DNA from: Desulfurococcales archaeon
GTDB lineage: Archaea; Thermoproteota; Thermoprotei_A; Sulfolobales; Acidilobaceae
Direction of reading: 5' to 3'
Length of the DNA stretch: 32,850 nucleotides
Assembly (NCBI GenBank): GCA_015521185.1
Contig: WAOS01000014.1
Location: 1-32,850, forward strand
The position numbers and the translations under genes are program-made. The notes below the pieces were generated by a model that saw only the letters and a program-made list of their open reading frames with translations, did no database searches and had not been told where the DNA came from. Below are positions 7,739 through 14,094 of the stretch, in pieces (position 1 is the first letter of the stretch; each line of letters starts with the position of its first letter).

Positions 7739-8722
7739 CTAGTGATACTTCAACCCGCTACCTGTAAGCACTAACACTGCCTCCTCCAGGCCAGCCATTT
7801 CAGCAGCTGCCTCCACCGAGGCGCTAGAAGGCTCAACAATGAATCCCTTCCCGTAGAGGGCCCTCATGCCCTTCTCGATCTCGGGGTCACCAACAACTAC
7901 TAGGCCGGACGAGGCAGCAGCGATTTCTTCGAGCCTCGGCGGGTTCTTGAGTACTAGGGCGTCTGCGAGCCTGCTCGTATCGGCTTTTGTTGATGCTAGT
8001 AGGGGTACCCTGCCTAGTAGGCTCGCGGCCTCGACCGCTTGCACCGCTATGATCCTGGGCTTGACACCCAGCCTCTTGAGGCCTCTGTAGAGGCCTAGAA
8101 TGAGTGTCCCGCTACTCACAGGCACTAGTATGGGCGCCTCCCGGGCGAGGGGCGCTAGCTCTCGGGCTATACTGCTAGTTCCCTCGATAAATATTGGGCT
8201 GTACGCGTGCGCTACGTAGAAGCAGCTGCTTGAGTCTCTCTTAGCTGCCTCAGCCGCTGCCTCCCTTGTCTCGTGGATCCTTAGCTCGCCCCCTAGGGAC
8301 CTGATTATCCGCGCCTTCCCCGGCGCTATACTCCTTGGGGCGTGGATCCTAGCCTTCAGGCCTAGCCTAGCTGCGTAAGCGGCGACTGCGAGGCCCGTGT
8401 TTCCGCTTGTGTCCTCTACCACGCACTCATAGCCCAGTCTCTCCGCGATGTAGACGCTTAGACTCGCCCCTCTATCCTTGAAGCTCCCAGTAGGGTTCAG
8501 ATAATCAAGCTTGTAGACGCGCCTCCCAACCCTCACAACCGGCGTACCGCCCTCGCCCAGAATAGAGCCTGGCCTCGGCAGTTCGCCTAGTACTTCTAGG
8601 GGGCTCCCGCAGCGGGGGCAGTACGGCTTGTACTCTTCACTGTCCCCCGTCCAACCACACCTTGGACAATAAAGCTTCCAGGCCAACAGTCCTCGCCTCT
8701 CTCCGAGCATAGCAAGAGTCAT
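7739..8722 (-). CDS. Threonine-synthase-like PLP enzyme
   Basis: This fold-type II PLP enzyme of 327 residues is closest in motifs to threonine synthase, which converts O-phosphohomoserine to threonine. A zinc-knuckle pair (CPRCGWTGD...CPRCGSP, residues 19-40) precedes the catalytic domain, as in archaeal threonine synthases. The Schiff-base lysine is K82 in NPTGSFKDRG, followed by EDTSGNTGLAVAAYAARLG and the phosphate-binding PVSSGTLILG. It is shorter than usual (350-400), mainly in the C-terminal third, so a paralogue with another substrate is possible. It overlaps the gene before it by ATGA and is last in a five-gene operon. Confidence 0.8.
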   Translation of the reverse strand: MTLAMLGERRGLLAWKLYCPRCGWTGDSEEYKPYCPRCGSPLEVLGELPRPGSILGEGGTPVVRVGRRVYKLDYLNPTGSFKDRGASLSVYIAERLGYECVVEDTSGNTGLAVAAYAARLGLKARIHAPRSIAPGKARIIRSLGGELRIHETREAAAEAAKRDSSSCFYVAHAYSPIFIEGTSSIARELAPLAREAPILVPVSSGTLILGLYRGLKRLGVKPRIIAVQAVEAASLLGRVPLLASTKADTSRLADALVLKNPPRLEEIAAASSGLVVVGDPEIEKGMRALYGKGFIVEPSSASVEAAAEMAGLEEAVLVLTGSGLKYH

Positions 8723-9162
8723 GCCTCTACAATTCTAATCTTCCCCGATAGGTCTCTGAGGAGCTTTCTGGCCCCCTCGAGGCCGTAGAGTACTAGGAGT
8801 GAGCGGACCGGCTCTGCTACGGGCGATATACTGGCTACTCTTAGGAGTGGCATCCTCCGAGGGCTAGCGTAGAGGGACCCCTTGACTCCGTAGTTGGGGG
8901 CTGCGCGGCGAAGGGCTTTCCAGTCGTAGCGGGCCGGCACTATTGCCTTGTACCCGAGGATTGTCGCTACTCCCTCGGGACTCTCGATGACCCCGTCCGG
9001 GTCAGTGAGTAGGTGCAACTCCCATCTCACACTGATCTCGTCGGGCGCGACGAAGCCTAGGGCTAAGTAGTAGTGGGCCCCGATCTTCGTGTAGGGGCCT
9101 ATGATTTGCTTTGCTTCTCCCGTGATTATCTTTAGGGGGATGACGACCTCTATCCCATCCAT
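8719..9162 (-). CDS. Conserved-looking protein of unknown function
   Basis: I do not recognise this 147-residue protein. It is soluble, has no signal or membrane helix, and begins with beta-rich sequence (IEVVIPLKIITG, HYYLALGFVAPDEISVRWELHLL). A basic region (KALRRAAPNYGVKGSLYASPRR) and a helical tail follow. It lies 4 bases after the GlcNAc-1-P transferase gene and overlaps the threonine-synthase-like gene by 4 bases, so it is co-translated with both. Its codon use resembles its neighbours, which supports a real gene. Confidence 0.7.
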   Translation of the reverse strand: MDGIEVVIPLKIITGEAKQIIGPYTKIGAHYYLALGFVAPDEISVRWELHLLTDPDGVIESPEGVATILGYKAIVPARYDWKALRRAAPNYGVKGSLYASPRRMPLLRVASISPVAEPVRSLLVLYGLEGARKLLRDLSGKIRIVEA

Positions 9163-9166
9163 ATGC

Positions 9167-10216
9167 TCACCTCATTACTAGGAGGGCCAGTACGGTTATG
9201 AGGGCTTGCCAAGAGAGCACTAGGAGAGTCACGCCCCTCTCGGTCGCTTTACCCCTCACCTTCTTGAGTGTTTTGATTGCTAGGTGGGTAACGCTGTACA
9301 CCTTCGGGTATCGCATGTCGAGGCTGCCGTCGGGTCTGGGAAGCCCGAATGTCTCCTTGTAGACTCCGTCCTTCAAGCCCCTGAGGAAGAGGGCTAGCTC
9401 TAGGAAGTAGAGGGCGAAGAGTGCGACGCCGAACTTCTCGAAGTTATCAACTATTACTATGGCTGCCAAGAGGCTCCCGAAAGCGTATGTAAAGGAGTTC
9501 CCGGGGAACACCTTGGCTGGGTACCAGTTATAGACTAGGAAGGCTATAAGGCCTAGGATCGCAATTACGCTTAGCTTTAGAGCTAGAGTCTTCCCGTGTA
9601 ATGCTGCGTATGCGGCGTAGCCCGCGAGTATTATTGTCGCCATGCCGGCTTCGAGCCCGTTGAAACCTGCTAGCATGTTGAACGCGTTGCTCGCGCCCAT
9701 GACTCCCACAGGAATCACTATCAAACTATAGGCCGGGCCAAGGTCGACTCTCCCCAACAGTGGTACACTTATGATACTAGTCCCAGCCTTGACGACGCTG
9801 AGCGGGAGAGCTATAGCATAACTGGCTAGTAGGCGATACCTTATGGGGACCCCCACCTTCCACCCCATTATATCGTCTACTAGACCTACGAAAGCGCCCA
9901 GGAGGAGGAGTAAGCTCACGCTCAACACGTCCTGGACCCTGTAGGGCCCGCCGCCGAGGTAGACGTGATACGCCTCCATCACGAGGAAGCCGAAGAGCAC
10001 ACCAAGAACACTCCATATTCCCGCGAACCTCGGAGCATAAACATCACCCGGCTTGTTCATGTCCTTCCCGAAGTGCAGGCTCAGGAAGGCGCTCTTAACC
10101 GGGCCCTCGAGCCTTGAGAGGCTCTTCCACAGCATGCTAACCCATTTCCCGGTAACCACTAGAGTGAACAGGAACGCTACCAGTCCCCCAGCAATGCAGT
10201 CTAGACAGCTTACCAA
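9167..10216 (-). CDS. Dolichyl-phosphate GlcNAc-1-phosphate transferase (AglH/GPT family)
   Basis: This is a 349-residue polytopic membrane enzyme of the MraY/WecA/GPT family, which loads a sugar-1-phosphate onto a polyprenyl (dolichyl) phosphate as the first step of N-glycan assembly. About ten hydrophobic helices are visible. Catalytic motifs are present: the cytoplasmic LVDDIMGWK (DD motif), NAFNMLAGFNGLEAG (N-x-x-N-x-x-x-G-type loop) and AKVFPGNSFTYAFG. The last usually reads FPGDxG, so N replaces D here. In crenarchaea this enzyme feeds glycosylation of S-layer proteins; the sequon-rich S-layer gene in this window is a plausible client. It lies in a compact operon with 4-base gaps on both sides. 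Confidence 0.85.
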   Translation of the reverse strand: MVSCLDCIAGGLVAFLFTLVVTGKWVSMLWKSLSRLEGPVKSAFLSLHFGKDMNKPGDVYAPRFAGIWSVLGVLFGFLVMEAYHVYLGGGPYRVQDVLSVSLLLLLGAFVGLVDDIMGWKVGVPIRYRLLASYAIALPLSVVKAGTSIISVPLLGRVDLGPAYSLIVIPVGVMGASNAFNMLAGFNGLEAGMATIILAGYAAYAALHGKTLALKLSVIAILGLIAFLVYNWYPAKVFPGNSFTYAFGSLLAAIVIVDNFEKFGVALFALYFLELALFLRGLKDGVYKETFGLPRPDGSLDMRYPKVYSVTHLAIKTLKKVRGKATERGVTLLVLSWQALITVLALLVMR

Positions 10217-10220
10217 GCCG

Positions 10221-10778
10221 CTAGTCCCTCCATGAGAGCCTCCACACTATGTACGCCGCTGTCTGCGACGAGAGGTAGCTTAGCGGGCCTATCGAGACCT
10301 CTTGGCTCGCATACCTACGTATAATGTTTTCGATGCTTTCCTCCGGCTCCTTATGCGCCCCCATCACCCATAGAGTTCTCCCCCTCAGGAGGATCCCTGA
10401 GACGTCCTCTCCAGCCTCAGATAGCCTGACTATGACTCGCGTCTTCGAGTATCGATGGAGAAATCTTTCGTAGTGCTCCCTCTCGGCTACGATGCACTCA
10501 TGCTGCCCTCTCCTCAGGGCCGCTAGAACAGAGTAGACTACCCCCCTCTCGCCCCGTCCCTTGTAGCAGCTCGGCTTGGCCGTGAGCCTGAAAGGCTCGC
10601 CGTTAACTCTCACGAGCGCGTGCACGGGCCAGTCGGCACCCAGGCTTGCAACGGCTAGGATTACCCTAGCATACACGTCGATCCGGGAGTACCGGGAAGC
10701 GTAGCCCCGTAAAACAGTTCTGCCGCCGAGGACGAGGGAGCCGGGATAGAAGATTGCTATCTCGTGCTCCCCGCTCAT
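10221..10778 (-). CDS. SPOUT-class RNA methyltransferase, TrmY-like
   Basis: This 185-residue protein is a likely divergent member of the SPOUT family close to TrmY, which makes N1-methylpseudouridine at tRNA position 54 in archaea. The match is by eye. RIDVYARVILAVASLGAD parallels the TrmY segment GRLDLLCRCV..AF.LSH. ERGVVYSVLAAL parallels its DERxIAxxIKKAL. The C-terminal half has the knot pattern GEDV...LWVMGAH...SIGPLSYLSSQTAAYIVWRL, corresponding to FIIGDHIG...ISLSPLELHANHCI.II. It is shorter and more basic than TrmY. It lies 2 bases after and 4 bases before its operon neighbours. SPOUT fold likely; target uncertain. Confidence 0.55.
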   Translation of the reverse strand: MSGEHEIAIFYPGSLVLGGRTVLRGYASRYSRIDVYARVILAVASLGADWPVHALVRVNGEPFRLTAKPSCYKGRGERGVVYSVLAALRRGQHECIVAEREHYERFLHRYSKTRVIVRLSEAGEDVSGILLRGRTLWVMGAHKEPEESIENIIRRYASQEVSIGPLSYLSSQTAAYIVWRLSWRD

Positions 10779-10780
10779 TC

Positions 10781-11104
10781 TTACTGCCCTATTATCTCGA
10801 GGATCTTCTTCTTAGCTTGCTCGTACGCCATGTCCTTGTCTGGCTTAGTTGTCTTAGGGTCGAAGGGATACTCGGCTAGGACTAGGACTATTCTTCCGTC
10901 GTCGAGTTCGACGAATAGCTGGGGCAGGCTCGCCATTCCTAGGTCGTCTGTCTGTCCATGGTCGATAGCAAAGAGGTAGTCCTCCTTCTTCACCTCTAGC
11001 TCGGCCCCGAACTCTTCGGCCAGCCTCTTAGCTAGGTTGAGCCAGGCCTTGTGGAGGGGATGGAACTCTGCTGTGTCAAGTATGATCTTCTTGACCTTCG
11101 CCAT
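10781..11104 (-). CDS. Small protein, possible thioredoxin-like fold with HxxH
   Basis: This 107-residue cytosolic protein belongs to no family I can name. I use the ATG at 11104 (GGTGA six bases upstream) instead of the ORF-track GTG at 11113. The order of elements suggests a thioredoxin fold: a first beta strand (KVKKIILDT), then FHPLHKAWLNLAKRLAEEFG where a CxxC helix would sit, a second strand (AELEV), the putative cis-Pro site ASLPQLFVELDDGRIVLVL, and a C-terminal helix (AYEQAKKKILEII). HPLH would replace CxxC, excluding thiol redox chemistry. It opens the five-gene operon; a TATA-like TTTTTAA lies at about 11144-11152. Confidence 0.65.
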   Translation of the reverse strand: MAKVKKIILDTAEFHPLHKAWLNLAKRLAEEFGAELEVKKEDYLFAIDHGQTDDLGMASLPQLFVELDDGRIVLVLAEYPFDPKTTKPDKDMAYEQAKKKILEIIGQ

Positions 11105-11140
11105 CTCGTTCACCCGCGATCAACCTGGATTGTCGCCTTC

Positions 11141-11154
11141 CCGGTTAAAAAGGG
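11141..11154 (-). promoter_or_regulatory. Promoter of five-gene operon 11104-7739
   Basis: CCCTTTTTAACCGG on the minus strand lies about 45 bases before the ATG at 11104, predicting a start near 11122 and a short leader with GGTGA. The T-run also lies just after the stop of the endonuclease IV gene (11161), so it may double as its terminator. Confidence 0.45.
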
Positions 11155-11160
11155 CAGTGG

Positions 11161-12039
11161 CTAGACGGCGCTCGCGTCAAGCCTCTTACAGTGGTCTCTC
11201 ATTAGTATGGCATCCTCTTCTAATATTGGGCTCTCGCTTATTATGACTGCGTGTACCCCTGTCTCGAGGTATGCCTTACACACTATGTCCCACTCGGGCC
11301 CGTATTCTTCCTCCGAGAGGGTGTGGTGCTCCCGCTCTCCTCCAGGCCCGTATTCTATTTTCGAGAAGTGCGTGTGGAGCGGCCTGACTGCTCGGGTGCC
11401 AAGCTCTCTTTCGAACTTCTCTATAACGCTTATCACGTGGTCCACGCTGGTCACGAACTTGCCCTCGTATCTAGCGTATAGATGAGCCCAGTCTATGGTA
11501 GGCCTGCATCTCCTCCCTAGCCGCCTGCATATCTCTATGACTTCGTCAATATCTCCTATGGCTTGCTTCCTACCCATTACCTCGGGAGAGAGATCCGGCT
11601 TCTTAACCCACGCGGGCAGCCTGTTTAGGGCCTCCTCGTATCCCTTTATCGCGGCTTCGAGCGCCTCGCGCTTGTCATGGTATCCTTTGTAGTAGCCAGT
11701 GTGTATCACTACAGCGTAGGCTCCCATCCACTCGGCAGCCTTCATGGAGTCAATAATTCTTCTTATACTTGCCTCTCTCTTATCATTATCCTTGCTAGCA
11801 AGATTGATATAGTATGGCGCGTGTAGGCTGAGGACTACGCTGTTCTCCTTCGCTCTCTCGCCGAGTAGGCGGGCCTTGGCCTCCGAGATTCTCACGCCCC
11901 GTACAGCCTCATACTCCAGGGCGTCTAGCCCTATGGATCTTAGGAAGGCGGGGACGTCCTCCATCTTGCCTTTTTTCATGCTAATCGGCTTACCAGCTGG
12001 GCCGAACCATAATCGCTTCGCCAATTCTCTCCTCACCAC
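11161..12039 (-). CDS. nfo: Endonuclease IV family AP endonuclease
   Basis: This TIM-barrel DNA-repair enzyme cuts 5' of abasic sites and is zinc dependent. Metal ligands recognisable in order are His in LSLHAPYYINLAS, His in VVIHTGYYKG, Glu in LSPEVMGRKQAIGD, Asp/His in TIDWAHLYAR, His in LHTHFSKIEYG and Glu in IISESPILEEDA. Length (292) is normal. The ORF starts GTG-GTG; the family usually begins close to FGPAGKP, so a start up to six codons downstream (TTG) is possible. It follows the VWA operon by 48 bases on the same strand and may be partly co-transcribed. The role is base-excision repair, important at high temperature where depurination is fast. Confidence 0.88.
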   Translation of the reverse strand: MVRRELAKRLWFGPAGKPISMKKGKMEDVPAFLRSIGLDALEYEAVRGVRISEAKARLLGERAKENSVVLSLHAPYYINLASKDNDKREASIRRIIDSMKAAEWMGAYAVVIHTGYYKGYHDKREALEAAIKGYEEALNRLPAWVKKPDLSPEVMGRKQAIGDIDEVIEICRRLGRRCRPTIDWAHLYARYEGKFVTSVDHVISVIEKFERELGTRAVRPLHTHFSKIEYGPGGEREHHTLSEEEYGPEWDIVCKAYLETGVHAVIISESPILEEDAILMRDHCKRLDASAV

Positions 12040-12087
12040 CGTGGCGGACCGGGCTTATCCCGAGAGGCTAGAAAGTGACTGGCCCCC

Positions 12088-12603
12088 TTAAGGGCCACAC
12101 CCGATCTTTCTAGCCAGCTCGGACTCCCCGAGCCTTCTCTTGTATATTATTTCCACGCCCGGATCGTAACGGTAGCTTCTAAACCATTTGGGTGGTCCGT
12201 ATTGGAGACCTACGACCCTTAGGCTTACGCCTACGCTATTGGCCATGGCCCTAGCATAGCTTACTGGTATCTTCGGCTTCTTAGGCATAGACCATAGTAG
12301 CACGAGCATGTCGCCCACGGCCGGCATTCCCGCCCTCTGGTAGAAGATAATTTCTAGCGCCTCTTTTACTGCCTTCACAGGCTCGGGGATACCTCTCATG
12401 GTTGCAGCACCCGCGAGCGCTTCTTCCAGCTGGCGGGGATCCCTTGTTCGTTCAATGACGGGGGCGGCTCTAGACGCGTATACTACGAGGCCGAATCCCT
12501 CGTGATCGGAAGCGCACCTCTCAGCGTTTTGCGTCACAAAGCTCCTCTGAAACTCGATGTATTGCCTGGCGCTCCGACTAATGTCTACAGCGTATATGAT
12601 CAT
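12088..12603 (-). CDS. VWA-domain protein, degenerate MIDAS
   Basis: This is a 171-residue cytosolic protein with a von Willebrand A-like fold. The metal-site motif DxSxS is present as DISRS (residues 7-11) after strand IIYAV. The third MIDAS element (TDG) is missing: its place holds LLWSMPKKP. A GLVVYAS strand and a GIPEPVKAVKEAL helix match the fold. There is no signal peptide or membrane helix. The start overlaps the stop of the preceding VWA gene (ATGA), so the two are coupled and the products may pair. It is the third gene of the RHH-PIN/VWA operon. Partner and function unknown. Confidence 0.75.
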   Translation of the reverse strand: MIIYAVDISRSARQYIEFQRSFVTQNAERCASDHEGFGLVVYASRAAPVIERTRDPRQLEEALAGAATMRGIPEPVKAVKEALEIIFYQRAGMPAVGDMLVLLWSMPKKPKIPVSYARAMANSVGVSLRVVGLQYGPPKWFRSYRYDPGVEIIYKRRLGESELARKIGCGP

Positions 12604-13151
12604 CTGGAGACGCCCCCGACTAGCTTTACGAGCCCGCTTGTGAGGTCCTCGTAACTGCCTACCTCGACCCAGTGGGCTATGTCTTTGTACTGATGATACG
12701 GTCCGGCGAGCTGGGTCTCCTCTATCTGGCCTATCACGAAGATGTAGAGGTCAACGCCGGACTGCTTCGCATATGATAGAGCGTATTCGAGGGGGACGCC
12801 CATGTTATAGTCTCCGTCTGTTATCACTGCTACTACCTTTTTGTGGTCGTGGAGAGCCCTCATAACCTTAACAGCCTCTACCACTGCATCTCCTGGGGCA
12901 GACCCCAGGAAGGTCCTTCCTAGAAGCCTAAGCGCCGAGAGGAAGTGAGAGATGTTCCTCGTTGGATATACGAGGGGGACTGCCCACTCCGCGAAAACTA
13001 CGAGACCCGTTTTAAGGCCCTCCTCTATTATTGCCCTCCTCGCGCTGATAGCAACAGAGTTTATGGAGGCTTGGAGCTTGCTCGGCTTGAAATTAGAGTA
13101 TATCTTGTCCATGCTTATTGATATGTCGAGAGCGTAGACCAGCGAGGGCAT
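12600..13151 (-). CDS. VWA-domain protein, intact MIDAS
   Basis: This is a 183-residue single-domain VWA protein without signal or membrane segment. The MIDAS parts are DISIS (DxSxS) near the N-terminus, LLGRTFLGSAPGDAV and VITDGDYNMG, so divalent-metal binding is likely. VWA domains mediate metal-dependent protein contacts; intracellular ones often act with AAA+ ATPases, but no MoxR-like gene is nearby. I choose the ATG at 13151 over the ORF-track TTG at 13169 because GGAGGTGA lies 7 bases before the ATG. That ribosome site overlaps the stop codon of the RHH-PIN gene, coupling translation. It overlaps the next VWA gene by 4 bases. Confidence 0.82.
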   Translation of the reverse strand: MPSLVYALDISISMDKIYSNFKPSKLQASINSVAISARRAIIEEGLKTGLVVFAEWAVPLVYPTRNISHFLSALRLLGRTFLGSAPGDAVVEAVKVMRALHDHKKVVAVITDGDYNMGVPLEYALSYAKQSGVDLYIFVIGQIEETQLAGPYHQYKDIAHWVEVGSYEDLTSGLVKLVGGVSR

Positions 13152-13156
13152 TCCTT

Positions 13157-13166
13157 GCTCACCTCC
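13157..13166 (-). promoter_or_regulatory. Strong Shine-Dalgarno site of VWA gene
   Basis: GGAGGTGAGC on the minus strand matches the archaeal 16S 3' end almost perfectly and sits 7 bases before the ATG at 13151. It decides the start and overlaps the TGA stop of the upstream gene. Confidence 0.75.
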
Positions 13167-13938
13167 CAAGATCCGTGAAAGCGCTAGGTGGTAGAATCAG
13201 TGGGACGCTCTTGAGGGAGTATACTATGTCAAGGGCTTCTGACGTGCTTATGAGCTGCCGAGCTCTCGCCTCGTAGAGTAACTCTACAGCACCGACTGTC
13301 TTGATCCCGAAGCCCTCGAGGGCTTCTCGAAGCCTCTGGTCTACCGTTAGCACCGGAATGTTGCACGTTTTAGCCGCGTTAACCGTCGATTTCTCCGCCT
13401 TGCTGAGAAGTATCTTAGAGTTAATCTTCTCCTTCATCCTCGCGCAGGGTTCTATAGCTTCGATAGCCAGAACATGGCGGAGGATCCCCTTATGAATTGA
13501 GTATGCCTCCCAGAGCCTCTGCTCGTTCTCTAAGTCAGCAGCCATGTAGAGCCGCGTTCCCCCCTCGCGCAGCTTCCACAGCAAGTTGCCCAAGTACGAC
13601 GTGTAGACGGTGAATAAGGCTGAGGGGGCTAGTAGTATCTGGTTGGGTATCTCCGTTCTGGCAGGCTTTTGACTGCTCCCTAGTAGCGGTACAGTCCCGT
13701 TCTCCAGGAAATACGATATAACTCTATTGCATGGCGAGTCTGTAAACTCGCATATGTAGCTCAGCGTTGCGTTGCCGGACCGGTAAAGCATTAGGCCTAT
13801 ATGGTGAAGGTCTAGCTCGTCCATGAGCCTCCTAAGCGCGTCTCTTACCGCCTCGCTAACACTAGCATATATCCCGAGATCTACTAGTCTGCGTAGTCTC
13901 TCCTCGAGCACCCCTGTTATATCGACGCTTACAACCAT
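13159..13938 (-). CDS. RHH / UPF0175-like / PIN-domain fusion protein
   Basis: This 259-residue protein looks like an antitoxin and a toxin in one chain. Residues 1-42 form a ribbon-helix-helix DNA-binding domain (VSVDITGVLEERLRRLVD, then ASVSEAVRDALRRL). Residues about 46-85 (HHIGLMLYRSGNATLSYICEF) resemble the UPF0175 antitoxin segment. From about 98 on it parallels the DUF3368/COG2405 PIN domain: LLAPSALFTVY, LSKAEKSTVNAA, VLTVDQRLREALEGFGIK and VGAVELLYEARARQLIS. Two of four expected acids are gone: the first Asp (LAPS for SDTS) and the first Asp of the LxDD pair. It may therefore be a regulator rather than a nuclease. First gene of a three-gene operon with two VWA genes. Confidence 0.7.
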   Translation of the reverse strand: MVVSVDITGVLEERLRRLVDLGIYASVSEAVRDALRRLMDELDLHHIGLMLYRSGNATLSYICEFTDSPCNRVISYFLENGTVPLLGSSQKPARTEIPNQILLAPSALFTVYTSYLGNLLWKLREGGTRLYMAADLENEQRLWEAYSIHKGILRHVLAIEAIEPCARMKEKINSKILLSKAEKSTVNAAKTCNIPVLTVDQRLREALEGFGIKTVGAVELLYEARARQLISTSEALDIVYSLKSVPLILPPSAFTDLGR

Positions 13939-13971
13939 CTTCGGTAGGCCCCGCAGAACACCGCTGCTACA

Positions 13972-13986
13972 GCCCTCTCTGAGGGC
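13972..13986. promoter_or_regulatory. Inverted repeat at predicted start site of RHH-PIN operon
   Basis: GCCCTC-TCT-GAGGGC has 6-bp perfect arms. A minus-strand TATA-like TAATTAAC at 14000-14007 predicts transcription starting near 13977, inside the repeat. The first gene encodes an RHH DNA-binding domain, so autoregulation is a natural inference. Confidence 0.45.
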
Positions 13987-14060
13987 GTGTGGGGAGCTAG
14001 TTAATTAGTCATGGGTATCAGTCGAGATAGGAATACTAGGATATAATACTAGAAACTATA

Positions 14061-14086
14061 CAGAAAAAATTGTTTGGGAAAATTTA
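14061..14086 (-). terminator. T-rich terminator after S-layer gene
   Basis: On the minus strand, AAATTTTCCC and then CAATTTTTTCTG follow the S-layer stop within 10-34 bases. Tandem T-runs without an obvious hairpin are the usual archaeal termination signal, expected after a highly expressed gene. Confidence 0.6.
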
Positions 14087-14094
14087 GGTGACCC

